A stretch of 25,965 nucleotides of DNA from Flavobacteriales bacterium UBA3431 (GTDB lineage: Bacteria; Bacteroidota; Bacteroidia; Flavobacteriales; Schleiferiaceae), in NCBI GenBank assembly GCA_002381225.1, contig DFSS01000020.1:3002-28966 (forward strand), written 5' to 3'. Position numbers and translations under genes: made by a program. Each line of letters starts with the position of its first letter. Position 1 is the stretch's first letter. Of this stretch, positions 14,923-22,604 are shown one piece after another. The notes beneath the pieces are model-generated. The model did not search any database, was not told where the DNA came from, and worked only from the letters and a program-made list of their open reading frames with translations.

Positions 14923-15711
14923 TTACAAGTTGGGGGTTCGGCCGCCGTCAACGGGAATGTTGACGCCCGTGATGTAGCTCGCGGCGGGTGAGGCAAGGAA
15001 GGCGACGGCCTCCGCAATTTCGACGGGCTCTGCGAAGCGGCCCATGGGAATCTCCGCAAGCATCGCCTGTTTGACGTCCTCTTGACTTTGGCCTGTTTTC
15101 GTGGCGCGGCCTTCAATAATGTTGCCCAATCGCTCTGTCAGGGTGGCGCCCGGCAAAACGTTGTTGACCGTGATGGCCTGAGGGGCAAGTTCATTGGCCA
15201 AGGTCTTGGACCAGTTGGCGACCGCAGCCCGAATGGTATTGCTCACCCCCAGCCCGTGCAGCGGAGCTTTCACGCTGGTCGAAATGATATTGACAATGCG
15301 GCCATATCCGGCGTCACGCATGCCTGGCACCAAAAGTTGCACCAAGCGGTGATTGTTGATCAAGTGGTTGGTGAAGGCCGAATAAAAAGCCTCCGGCGTC
15401 GCATCCACAATGGGACCAGCCGCGGGTCCACCCGTGTTGTTCACCAAGATGTGAATGGGGTGTCCTTCCTCGAGGTATTCCTCCAAAGCATCCTCGACCG
15501 TTTCTGGTTCGTTGTAGTCCGCAATGAGATAGGAGTGTCCCTGTCCATGACGGCGGTCCAATTCTTTGAGTGTCTGCTCCAGTTTTTCCCGGTTGCGGGC
15601 CAACAGTACCACATGGGCGCCATGTGCAGCCAACAATTTGGCGACGGCCTTGCCGATGCCCTGCGTCGAGCCCGCGACGAGCGCGCGCTTTCCAACCAAA
15701 TTCAGTTCCAT
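14923..15711 (-). CDS. Atypical SDR family oxidoreductase lacking the YxxxK motif
   Basis: A 262-residue short-chain dehydrogenase/reductase-like protein with a Rossmann fold. The nucleotide-binding motif is GSTQGIG (14-20) and the structural NNAG motif appears as NNTGG (91-95). The usual catalytic YxxxK is replaced: the aligned stretch VSNTIRAAV has Ser157 and Arg161 where Tyr and Lys are expected. The C-terminal region (TERLGNII, ASPAASYITGVNIPVDGG) is normal. Such forms make a recognised but poorly characterised SDR subgroup, so this is probably not a decay product. The ATG at 15711 lies 5 nt after a TACCTTCG box; the longer TTG frame starts inside that box and is rejected. It lies 2 nt upstream of the ALDH gene, so a shared aromatic-acid or kynurenine pathway role is likely. 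Confidence 0.85.
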   Translation of the reverse strand: MELNLVGKRALVAGSTQGIGKAVAKLLAAHGAHVVLLARNREKLEQTLKELDRRHGQGHSYLIADYNEPETVEDALEEYLEEGHPIHILVNNTGGPAAGPIVDATPEAFYSAFTNHLINNHRLVQLLVPGMRDAGYGRIVNIISTSVKAPLHGLGVSNTIRAAVANWSKTLANELAPQAITVNNVLPGATLTERLGNIIEGRATKTGQSQEDVKQAMLAEIPMGRFAEPVEIAEAVAFLASPAASYITGVNIPVDGGRTPNL

Positions 15712-15716
15712 ACCCC

Positions 15717-15724
15717 CGAAGGTA
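15717..15724 (-). promoter_or_regulatory. Promoter box TACCTTCG, 5 nt before the SDR start
   Basis: TACCTTCG on the minus strand sits in the 35-nt gap between the methyltransferase stop and the SDR start and ends 5 nt before the ATG at 15711. By inference it drives the SDR-ALDH pair as a leaderless transcript. No -33 TTTG is seen at the right distance. Confidence 0.5.
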
Positions 15725-15746
15725 GGCAAGGCACCGGTTTAGGTGT

Positions 15747-16589
15747 TCATGAAAAGACGACGATGTCCTGAAAATCCGTGGTCTCGCCCGAACGTCCGGA
15801 CCAGCGGCCGAAGTAGATGCGCGCTTCCGACCAGCCCGCCTCCCGAGCCCATTGCTGGACATTCTTGGGCGTAAAGCCCACATTGGCCCCTTTGACTTCC
15901 CAGCTCATGTACCAGTCTTCGCCACGCTGCACGGAAAATTCATAGGCCCCGCCTCGGGCACTGGAAAGCGCCTCATAATCCGTTAAAAAGAAGGTGGCCA
16001 GAAAACGCCCACCGGGCTTGAGCACCCGACGCGCTTCGCGCAGGTAGTTTTGGACCTCCGCGCGTTCCATGTGCGTGAAGACCGAAGTTGCCCACGCAAA
16101 GTCAAACTGGTCGTCCGCATACGGAAAGACAAAGTGGTCGGCCGAAGCCCCTTCGAGTGTGTAGAGGTCATTCACCAGGGACACATGCCGAAAGTGAAAA
16201 TGAGGAAAGCGTGAGGTGATACGTCCCTGGCAATCCGCGACCGCCGACGCCACGACATCAAAGCCGTGGTATTCAGCCGGGGCCACTAAAAAATCGGTGA
16301 GGGGAATCGCCATTCGGCCCAGGCCGCTGCCAATGTCCAGCACAGATTCCTGGGGCTTCAGCGCTCCGAGCTTTTGAAAATGCTCCTTAAAAATCAAGCC
16401 ATTTTCCAAGAAGTCACCGCCTCCAGTGAAAATCTCGCCCGGCAAGGGCAAGGGAAGGCCGTTGTACGTTGGGCGGCCCCCATGGCGGAAAACGAGGAAC
16501 AGATCCACGGGCGCATAGGCCAAGCGGCGCACCACGCGGCGCGCTCGAGGCCCAAAGGCATAGAAAATTCCCCGTAGGAGGCGCTTCAT
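15747..16589 (-). CDS. Class I SAM-dependent methyltransferase
   Basis: A 280-residue class I methyltransferase. Motif I, the SAM-binding glycine loop, is VLDIGSGLGRMAIPL (83-97), with the acidic motif near YHGFDVV and the post-motif region FPYADDQFDFAWATSVFTHM. An ARRVLKPGGRFLATFFLTD segment, typical of Methyltransf_11/25 folds, follows. The basic N-terminal 40 residues are not a recognised domain and include a short hydrophobic stretch (YAPVDLFLVF) that may be membrane-associated. The substrate cannot be predicted. It lies 32 nt downstream of the aminopeptidase P gene on the same strand. I see no good -7 box in that gap, so the two are probably co-transcribed. Confidence 0.82.
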   Translation of the reverse strand: MKRLLRGIFYAFGPRARRVVRRLAYAPVDLFLVFRHGGRPTYNGLPLPLPGEIFTGGGDFLENGLIFKEHFQKLGALKPQESVLDIGSGLGRMAIPLTDFLVAPAEYHGFDVVASAVADCQGRITSRFPHFHFRHVSLVNDLYTLEGASADHFVFPYADDQFDFAWATSVFTHMERAEVQNYLREARRVLKPGGRFLATFFLTDYEALSSARGGAYEFSVQRGEDWYMSWEVKGANVGFTPKNVQQWAREAGWSEARIYFGRWSGRSGETTDFQDIVVFS

Positions 16590-16621
16590 AAACGGTTAAA
16601 ACAGTTAGATTACCTACAAGC

Positions 16622-17920
16622 TTAGGCGCGGCCGGCCATGATGGCTTCGATCTCGTCCACCTCTTTGGGGATGGCCTTGGTCAAATTGATGTGGCCCTCC
16701 TTGGTGACGACGATGTCGTCCTCGATCCGAATGCCCAGGCCTTCTTCCGGGATGTAAATTCCAGGCTCGCAGGTGAACACCATCCCTTCCTGGATGGGGC
16801 TTCCGTCCCACAAACCGTAGTCGTGCACATCCACGCCCAAATAGTGGCTCGTTCCGTGCATGAAGTACTTTTTGTAGGCCGGCCATGCGGGGTCTTGGGC
16901 GTCCACATCGGCTTGGGTGATCAGGCCCAGACCGATAAGCTCCTTCGTCATGAGCTCGCCCACTTGGACATGGTATTCAGCCAAAATGGCGCCCGGGCGA
17001 AGCAGTTCGATTGAGGCCTTTTCCACGCGGAGGACGGCCTCGTACACCTCGCGTTGGCGGGGCGTGAAGGTGCCATTTACGGGGAAACAGCGCGTGACAT
17101 CGCAGGCGTAGTTGCCGTATTCGGCACCGACGTCAAAGAGGACCAACTCACCGTCGTTGCAGGGCATGTTGTTCTCAATGTAATGGAGCACACAGGCATT
17201 GGCGCCACTGCCAATAATGGGCGTGTAGGCAAATCCGCGCGATCGTCTGCGTAAAAATTCGTGCATGAATTCCGCCTCCAATTCATATTCCGTCACACCT
17301 GGCTTTAAAAAGCGCAAGATGCGGTCGTAGCCTGCGGCGGTGATGTCCGCAGCCATTTGCATGACTTCCACTTCTTCCTTCGTCTTCACGGCACGCAAGG
17401 CATTCAAGGCGGGGGCCGAACGCTTGTAGCTGTGGTGCGGGTACACTTCTTTGAGGGCCTTATTGAGGCGCATGGTGCGCGTTTCGACGGGATTGTTTCG
17501 ACGCAGATGTTCCTCCGTGACGAGGTAGACGTGCGCGGTTTGGCTCATCAGTTCCTTCATCACGCGGTTCCAATCTTGCAGCCAGTAAACTGTCCGAATG
17601 CCGCTGACCTCAAAGGCCTGATCCTTGTCCAATTTGGCCCCTTCCCAAACGGCGATAAGGTCATTTGTCTCCGTTAAAAAGAGTATTTCTCGATGTTCTG
17701 GCTTGGGAGCATCCGGGAAAAGCACCAAAACCGACTCCTCTTGGTCCATCCCGCTCAGCCAAAAAATATCCGAGGCCTGCTTGAAGGGCAAGGTGCCGTC
17801 TGCACTCGTGGGATAGATGTCATTGGAATGAAAAATGGCCAAAGCGTTTCGATCCATCGTGGCGGTGAATCGGGCACGATTTTGGACGAAAATGGAAGAT
17901 TTCAACGGGAGGTATTTCAT
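16622..17920 (-). CDS. Aminopeptidase P family protein (M24B Xaa-Pro aminopeptidase)
   Basis: A 432-residue metalloprotease that removes N-terminal residues before proline. The N-terminal creatinase-like domain (about 1-170) is followed by the pita-bread catalytic domain. The five-ligand dinuclear metal site is recognisable: LFDVGAEYGNYACDVTR (two Asp), HGTSHYLGVDVHD (His), CEPGIYIPEEGLGIRIEDD (two Glu). The length matches bacterial PepP-type enzymes. The ATG at 17920 lies 6 nt after a TACCTTCG box. It is divergent from sdhC, with an 89-nt gap that holds both promoters. Confidence 0.93.
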   Translation of the reverse strand: MKYLPLKSSIFVQNRARFTATMDRNALAIFHSNDIYPTSADGTLPFKQASDIFWLSGMDQEESVLVLFPDAPKPEHREILFLTETNDLIAVWEGAKLDKDQAFEVSGIRTVYWLQDWNRVMKELMSQTAHVYLVTEEHLRRNNPVETRTMRLNKALKEVYPHHSYKRSAPALNALRAVKTKEEVEVMQMAADITAAGYDRILRFLKPGVTEYELEAEFMHEFLRRRSRGFAYTPIIGSGANACVLHYIENNMPCNDGELVLFDVGAEYGNYACDVTRCFPVNGTFTPRQREVYEAVLRVEKASIELLRPGAILAEYHVQVGELMTKELIGLGLITQADVDAQDPAWPAYKKYFMHGTSHYLGVDVHDYGLWDGSPIQEGMVFTCEPGIYIPEEGLGIRIEDDIVVTKEGHINLTKAIPKEVDEIEAIMAGRA

Positions 17921-17926
17921 AGTGAA

Positions 17927-17934
17927 CGAAGGTA
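17927..17934 (-). promoter_or_regulatory. Promoter box TACCTTCG, 6 nt before the aminopeptidase P start
   Basis: TACCTTCG on the minus strand ends 6 nt before the ATG at 17920, in the divergent region shared with sdhC. The near-identical position of the same octamer before three other starts supports a promoter. A -33 element is not evident. Confidence 0.5.
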
Positions 17935-17953
17935 ATGGGTTTTGCGTTTATCC

Positions 17954-17984
17954 TTTGTTGCGCATCGCTTGGGCAGTACTTTTG
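17954..17984 (+). promoter_or_regulatory. Strong Bacteroidota-type promoter for sdhCAB
   Basis: TTTG (17954-17957), a spacer of exactly 19 nt, and TACTTTTG (17977-17984) match the TTTG-N19-TAnnTTTG consensus at every fixed position. With a start 5-7 nt downstream the leader is about 18-20 nt before the ATG at 18010. This argues against the longer frame from 17935, which would put the promoter inside the coding sequence. Confidence 0.8.
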
Positions 17985-18009
17985 TGACAACCTTGAATTT
18001 ATCCCTTTT

Positions 18010-18687
18010 ATGGCGACCTCACGCGGACTCTTTGGATCTTCTCTCGCACGCAAATATTGGATGGCCCTGACTGGGCTTTTCTTGTGCAGTTTTTTGGTGG
18101 TACACCTTTTGGGCAACCTCCCGCTATTGACGGGGAACCAAGAGACTTTTAATGCCTACGCGCACTTCATGACGACCTTCCCGCTCATTAAGGCGGTCAG
18201 CTACCTACTTTATGGAAGCATCTTGCTTCACACGTTCGATGGCTTGATGCTTGCACGCCAGAACATGGCCGCACGTCCCGCTGGCTATGTGAAATACCAT
18301 GGCGCAGCCAATGCAAATTGGTCCTCCCGCAATATGGCTCTTCTCGGAACCTTTACGCTGTTGTTCTTGATCATCCACATGAAGAGCTTCTGGTATGAGA
18401 TGCATTGGGGCAATGTGCCCATGTATACCGATGCGGACGGCGCGGTATACAAAGACCTCTACACGATCACCGTGGCTGCCTTTGAGCAAATTTGGTACAG
18501 CCTCTTCTATGTGCTGGCAATGATTTCCCTTGGTTTTCACCTGTGGCACGGCTTTGCCAGCGCCTTCCAGACCATGGGGTGGTCGCATCCCCGCTACACG
18601 CCGATCATTCGGGCCTTCGGCTACGGATTTTCTGTTCTGGTTCCCGCCACATTTGCGAGCATTCCGCTGTATATCCTCTTGACTTGA
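18010..18687 (+). CDS. sdhC: Succinate dehydrogenase cytochrome b subunit (di-haem, b558 family)
   Basis: This is the membrane anchor of succinate:quinone oxidoreductase, 225 residues with five hydrophobic helices (about 16-36, 58-82, 108-126, 155-179 and 199-222). Histidines within the helices (H32, H74, H123, H177) are spaced as expected for ligands of two b-type haems, as in the Wolinella/Bacillus type B anchor. A single anchor subunit fits the absence of sdhD. The start at 18010 (MATSRGLFGSSLARKYWMAL) is chosen because the promoter lies just upstream. The 19-nt gap to sdhA and the same direction show one operon. Confidence 0.93.
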   Translation: MATSRGLFGSSLARKYWMALTGLFLCSFLVVHLLGNLPLLTGNQETFNAYAHFMTTFPLIKAVSYLLYGSILLHTFDGLMLARQNMAARPAGYVKYHGAANANWSSRNMALLGTFTLLFLIIHMKSFWYEMHWGNVPMYTDADGAVYKDLYTITVAAFEQIWYSLFYVLAMISLGFHLWHGFASAFQTMGWSHPRYTPIIRAFGYGFSVLVPATFASIPLYILLT

Positions 18688-18706
18688 TTCTTTAGCTCAC
18701 CCTGCT

Positions 18707-20713
18707 ATGTCCACATTAAACGCTCATATTCCCGAAGGTCCCATTGCGGAAAAATGGACCAAACACAAGGCCAAAATTCCTTTGGTCAGCCCCGCCAACA
18801 AGCGTCAAATTGATGTCATTGTGGTCGGAACGGGCCTCGCAGGAAGCTCCGCCGCCGCCTCCTTGGCCGAGCTGGGGTACAATGTAAAGGCCTTTTGCTT
18901 CCAGGACTCCCCGCGCCGCGCGCACTCCATTGCCGCGCAAGGTGGAATCAATGCCGCGAAGAACTATCAAAATGATGGAGACTCCACGTTCCGTCTCTTC
19001 TACGATACGATCAAAGGGGGCGATTACCGTAGCCGCGAAGCCAACGTACACCGCTTGGCGGAAGTCTCGGCGAACATCATCGACCAATGCGTTGCCCAAG
19101 GTGTTCCCTTTGCCCGCGACTACGGCGGCCAACTCGACAACCGGTCTTTTGGTGGCGTTCAAGTAAGCCGGACCTTTTATGCGAAAGGCCAAACAGGCCA
19201 ACAGCTCTTGCTCGGTGCGTATTCGGCGCTTTCCCGGCAAATTGCAAAAGGCCGTGTGAAAATGTACGCACGCCACGAAATGGTGGACTTGGTCCTGGTA
19301 GACGGCAAGGCCCGCGGCATCATCGCCCGTGACTTGGTCTCAGGAGAACTTGAGCGCCACTCCGCCCATGCCGTATTGCTTTGCACCGGTGGCTATGGCA
19401 ACGTCTTTTACTTGAGCACCAACGCTATGGGCTCGAACGTAACGGCCGCTTGGAAGGCTCACCGCAAAGGGGCTTTCATGGCCAATCCATGCTTCACGCA
19501 AATTCACCCCACCTGCATTCCTGTTAGCGGGCATTTTCAGTCCAAGTTGACCCTGATGTCCGAGTCCCTGCGCAACGATGGACGCATCTGGGTTCCCAAG
19601 AAAAAAGAAGACGCCGAAGCGATTCGCGCCGGCAAATTGCAGCCTGTTCAACTTGCTGAGGAGGACCGCGATTACTACTTGGAGCGGCGGTATCCGGCTT
19701 TTGGCAACTTGGTCCCTCGCGATGTCGCTTCCCGCGCAGCTAAGGAGCGCTGCGATGCTGGGCATGGGGTGAATAAAACGGGCGAGGCGGTCTACCTTGA
19801 TTTTGCTTCAGCCATTGAACGTTATGGAAAAGAAGCTGCCCACGTTCAAGGATTGCACCAACCCAGCCCGGAAAAAATCCGTGAGCTTGGAGAGGCGATT
19901 GTTGAAAGTAAGTACGGCAACCTCTTCCAGATGTACGAGAAGATCACGGCCCAAAATCCGTATAAAACACCCATGATGATCTACCCCGCGGTGCACTATA
20001 CCATGGGGGGTATTTGGGTGGACTACAATCTGATGACCACCGTGCCCGGCCTGTTCGCTTTGGGCGAGGCCAATTTCTCTGACCACGGCGCAAATCGACT
20101 TGGCGCTTCTGCTTTGATGCAAGGATTGGCCGACGGCTACTTTGTGGCCCCATACACGGTCGGCACCTACCTCGCGGATGACATCCGAACGGGCAAAATC
20201 TCCACCGAGCTTCCCGAGTTTGAAGAAGCCGAAAAAGCCGCGCGCGAACGGATGGAAAAATTCCTGACCAACCCAGGAACTACCCCGGTCGAGGTCTTCC
20301 ACCGAGAGCTCGGAAAAATCATGTGGGACCAGTGCGGAATGGCCCGGAATGAAGCCGGCCTAAAACAGGCCATTGCGGATATTCGCGCTCTTCGCGAACG
20401 CTTCTACAAAGAGGTGAAAGTTCCCGGCAAGATGCACGAAATGAACCCTGAATTGGATAAAGCGGGCCGTGTGGCTGATTTTCTTGAGCTCGGTGAGCTC
20501 ATGTGCCTTGACGCCTTGAGCCGCGAAGAATCTTGCGGCGGTCACTTCCGCGAGGAATTCCAATCCGAAGAAGGCGAAGCGGTTCGTCGCGATGACGAGT
20601 TTGCTTATGTGGCCGCTTGGGAGTTTTCGGACCAAGATCCTGGAAAAGCCAAGCTGCATAAAGAGGCTTTGGTCTTCGAGAATGTTAAACTGATCACACG
20701 CTCCTACAAATGA
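18707..20713 (+). CDS. sdhA: Succinate dehydrogenase flavoprotein subunit
   Basis: A 668-residue flavoprotein that oxidises succinate to fumarate and passes electrons to SdhB. The FAD-binding motif VVGTGLAGSSAA lies at 39-50. The covalent FAD attachment His is H73 in HSIAAQGGINAA. Later parts include QIHPTCIP in the dicarboxylate site, GGIWVDYNLMTTVPGLFALGE, and SDHGANRLGASALMQGL in the FAD/capping region. The length and all key residues fit type B SdhA. It ends in an ATGA overlap with sdhB, so translation of the two is coupled. Confidence 0.97.
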   Translation: MSTLNAHIPEGPIAEKWTKHKAKIPLVSPANKRQIDVIVVGTGLAGSSAAASLAELGYNVKAFCFQDSPRRAHSIAAQGGINAAKNYQNDGDSTFRLFYDTIKGGDYRSREANVHRLAEVSANIIDQCVAQGVPFARDYGGQLDNRSFGGVQVSRTFYAKGQTGQQLLLGAYSALSRQIAKGRVKMYARHEMVDLVLVDGKARGIIARDLVSGELERHSAHAVLLCTGGYGNVFYLSTNAMGSNVTAAWKAHRKGAFMANPCFTQIHPTCIPVSGHFQSKLTLMSESLRNDGRIWVPKKKEDAEAIRAGKLQPVQLAEEDRDYYLERRYPAFGNLVPRDVASRAAKERCDAGHGVNKTGEAVYLDFASAIERYGKEAAHVQGLHQPSPEKIRELGEAIVESKYGNLFQMYEKITAQNPYKTPMMIYPAVHYTMGGIWVDYNLMTTVPGLFALGEANFSDHGANRLGASALMQGLADGYFVAPYTVGTYLADDIRTGKISTELPEFEEAEKAARERMEKFLTNPGTTPVEVFHRELGKIMWDQCGMARNEAGLKQAIADIRALRERFYKEVKVPGKMHEMNPELDKAGRVADFLELGELMCLDALSREESCGGHFREEFQSEEGEAVRRDDEFAYVAAWEFSDQDPGKAKLHKEALVFENVKLITRSYK

Positions 20714-21459
20714 AATTTACGCTCAACGTTTGGCGCCAGAACGGCCCGCAAGACAAAGGCCGCATGGAAACCTACCAGGTGGATCAAGTCAGCGATGACA
20801 TGTCTTTCTTGGAAATGATTGATGTGCTCAACGAGCAATTGATTGGTCAGGGTATTGATCCCGTGGTATTTGACCACGACTGCCGAGAAGGCATTTGTGG
20901 AATGTGCTCCATGTTTATTAATGGCGAAGCCCATGGCCCCGGCCGTGGTGTGACCACCTGTCAGCTGCACATGCGTGAGTTCTCCGACGGCGACACCATC
21001 ACCATCGAGCCCTTCCGTGCCAAAGCCTTCCCCGTCATTAAAGACCTCATGGTCGATCGCAGCGCTTTTGATCGCATCATTCAAGCGGGCGGCTATGTTT
21101 CCGTGAATACTTCTGGCAATTTGCCCGATGCCAATGCGACGCCCATCGAAAAACCCGATGCCGACGCAGCCTTTGATGCCGCGACGTGCATTGGCTGTGG
21201 CGCGTGCGTGGCCACATGTAAAAACGCCTCCGCCATGCTCTTTACTTCGGCCAAAGTGAGTCAGTTTGCCCTGCTCCCCCAAGGTCAAGTTGAAGCTGCG
21301 GACCGCGTCCTCAACATGGTGAAGCAAATGGATTTGGAAGGGTTTGGTAACTGTACCAACACCGGCGCCTGTGAGGTAGAATGCCCTAAGGGTATCTCCA
21401 TTGAAAACATTGCCCGCATGAACCGCGAATATTTGTCGGCCTCTCTTACATCCAAGTAA
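20710..21459 (+). CDS. sdhB: Succinate dehydrogenase iron-sulfur subunit
   Basis: A 249-residue electron-transfer subunit linking SdhA to the di-haem anchor. An N-terminal ferredoxin domain has four cysteines for the [2Fe-2S] cluster (C58, C63, C66, C84; HDCREGICGMCSMF and TTCQ). The C-terminal domain has C160, C163, C166 and C170 (CIGCGACVATC) and C215, C221, C225 (NCTNTGACEVECP), which together bind the [4Fe-4S] and [3Fe-4S] clusters. The 4-nt overlap with sdhA indicates coupled translation. A lipoprotein gene starts 17 nt downstream with its own TACCTTTC box, so sdhB may not be the only transcript end here. Confidence 0.97.
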   Translation: MKFTLNVWRQNGPQDKGRMETYQVDQVSDDMSFLEMIDVLNEQLIGQGIDPVVFDHDCREGICGMCSMFINGEAHGPGRGVTTCQLHMREFSDGDTITIEPFRAKAFPVIKDLMVDRSAFDRIIQAGGYVSVNTSGNLPDANATPIEKPDADAAFDAATCIGCGACVATCKNASAMLFTSAKVSQFALLPQGQVEAADRVLNMVKQMDLEGFGNCTNTGACEVECPKGISIENIARMNREYLSASLTSK

Positions 21460-21464
21460 TTGAC

Positions 21465-21472
21465 TACCTTTC
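21465..21472 (+). promoter_or_regulatory. TACCTTTC box 4 nt before the first lipoprotein start
   Basis: TACCTTTC in the 17-nt sdhB-lipoprotein gap differs from TAnnTTTG only at the last base and ends 4 nt before the ATG at 21477. No terminator separates sdhB from the lipoprotein, so this may be an extra internal promoter. Confidence 0.3.
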
Positions 21473-21476
21473 TATT

Positions 21477-21965
21477 ATGAAAAAGATTCTCGCGGCATGT
21501 CTAGTGCTCGTAGCACTGGCTGCCTGTAAAAAAGACCCCACCTTGGCCGATCGCCTGGAAGGCTCATGGCTTGTGAATGACATCATTGCCTCGGGCCAAA
21601 TTTCCTTTGGGGGGCAAAACATTCCCTTAGTAGCCAATGACAAGGAGATTGCCGCTACCTCTGTATTCACATTGGTGCAAGAGCCAAACTCTGTGACCTA
21701 TGCAGTGGATGCCACCCTCAGCGTTTCTGCAGGCACCTCGTTGGACGTCCCCTGGGCACAATCCGGCTCAGGAACTTGGTTGACAATTGATGGTGGCGGT
21801 GCTTCCCCAGACTCTGTGCATCTAGTCGGAACCGATGGGACGATTACCAAATATGAGGTTTTGAGTCTGCTCGATGCGAGCGTTCGTTTGCGCACTAAGC
21901 AAATCGTTGATTTCCAAGGCCAAGGCGTGGATATGACGATTGAATTTGGTTTTGCCAAGCAGTAA
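21477..21965 (+). CDS. Lipoprotein, lipocalin-like, first of a tandem pair
   Basis: A 162-residue lipoprotein of unknown function. The signal peptide ends in a lipobox LAAC with the lipidated Cys at 17, followed by KKDPTLADRLEGSW. The GxW pattern (EGSW) soon after the lipobox resembles lipocalin-like lipoproteins. The rest is beta-rich, ending TIEFGFAKQ. It shares its whole layout with the next gene (GxW plus ND, GTW then DGGG, EVLSLLDASVRLR and a final FGFAKQ), so the two are paralogues. A strong terminator follows at 21991-22021. It may be co-transcribed with sdhCAB or use its own box. Confidence 0.8.
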   Translation: MKKILAACLVLVALAACKKDPTLADRLEGSWLVNDIIASGQISFGGQNIPLVANDKEIAATSVFTLVQEPNSVTYAVDATLSVSAGTSLDVPWAQSGSGTWLTIDGGGASPDSVHLVGTDGTITKYEVLSLLDASVRLRTKQIVDFQGQGVDMTIEFGFAKQ

Positions 21966-21990
21966 TTCAGCGTTCAACCTTTCTTTCATG

Positions 21991-22021
21991 CGGCGTGCCC
22001 TTTGGCACGCCGTTTGTTTTT
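21991..22021 (+). terminator. Rho-independent terminator after the first lipoprotein
   Basis: CGGCGTGCC (21991-21999) and GGCACGCCG (22004-22012) form a perfect 9-bp stem with a 4-nt loop, followed by tttgttttt. It lies between the two lipoprotein genes, so the second needs its own promoter or relies on read-through. Confidence 0.9.
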
Positions 22022-22043
22022 CAGTGCCAAACCTATTCCACAC

Positions 22044-22544
22044 ATGAAAAAAATTCTATCACTCCTGGCTTTGAGCGCAGTTCTCATGGCCTGCACGAAA
22101 GAACCCTCTCTGGAGGAAAAATTAGCTGGCACATGGAACCTCAACGATGTAGCCATGAATGGCAGCTTCAGCTTTGCTGGTCAAGCTTTTTCCTTCACCG
22201 GTCAGGATTCTTTGATTCGTCCCAACAACACCCTCGATCTCGTATACGTTGAAGGGGGTACGCACACCTTTACATGGAATCAAGACGTTCGCGTTGTTCT
22301 TAACGTGATGGGTCAATCCATGGGCGATGACATCGTGGACAACAGCACAGGCACCTGGTACGCTGTGGATGGCGGTGGCGTGACCGCAGACTCCTTGTAC
22401 ATGACCAGCGGTGGCGAAACGATTGGCTTTGAAATGCTCTCTTTCCTCGAGACCAGCATGCGCATTCGCAGTCAAGTGACTGAGGTGGATCCCACCTTGG
22501 GCAGCACCACCGTTTCCACGGAATACGGCTTTGATAAGCAGTAA
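22044..22544 (+). CDS. Lipoprotein, lipocalin-like, second of a tandem pair
   Basis: A 166-residue lipoprotein, paralogous to the gene before it. The lipobox LMAC puts the lipidated Cys at 17, followed by TKEPSLEEKLAGTWNLNDV, with the same GxW-ND pattern. Later shared parts are GTWYAVDGGG, EMLSFLETSMRIR and the terminal EYGFDKQ. The start at 22044 (MKKILSLLALS) is taken because it starts the signal peptide; the frame is open to 22002 but that lies inside the upstream terminator. I see no good -7 box between the terminator and the start, so its promoter is unclear. The function is unknown. Confidence 0.78.
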   Translation: MKKILSLLALSAVLMACTKEPSLEEKLAGTWNLNDVAMNGSFSFAGQAFSFTGQDSLIRPNNTLDLVYVEGGTHTFTWNQDVRVVLNVMGQSMGDDIVDNSTGTWYAVDGGGVTADSLYMTSGGETIGFEMLSFLETSMRIRSQVTEVDPTLGSTTVSTEYGFDKQ

Positions 22545-22572
22545 ACCGTAGGCCTCCACCAAACCTTCCATG

Positions 22573-22604
22573 CCCCGCTGAGCACTGCTCGGCGGGGTTT
22601 TTTA
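22573..22604 (+). terminator. Rho-independent terminator after the second lipoprotein
   Basis: CCCCGC (22573-22578) pairs with GCGGGG (22592-22597). The helix continues inward through a T-G wobble and GAGC/GCTC to an ACT loop, followed by six T residues. It overlaps the thiL stop codon region but has no T-tract on the minus strand, so it serves the lipoprotein only. Confidence 0.9.

Noticed and set aside
15082..15771. Plus-strand open frame of 229 codons
   Set aside because: Antisense to the SDR gene and running into the methyltransferase; no family features.
17935..18009. Upstream extension of sdhC by 25 codons
   Set aside because: It would include the full TTTG-N19-TACTTTTG promoter within the coding sequence.
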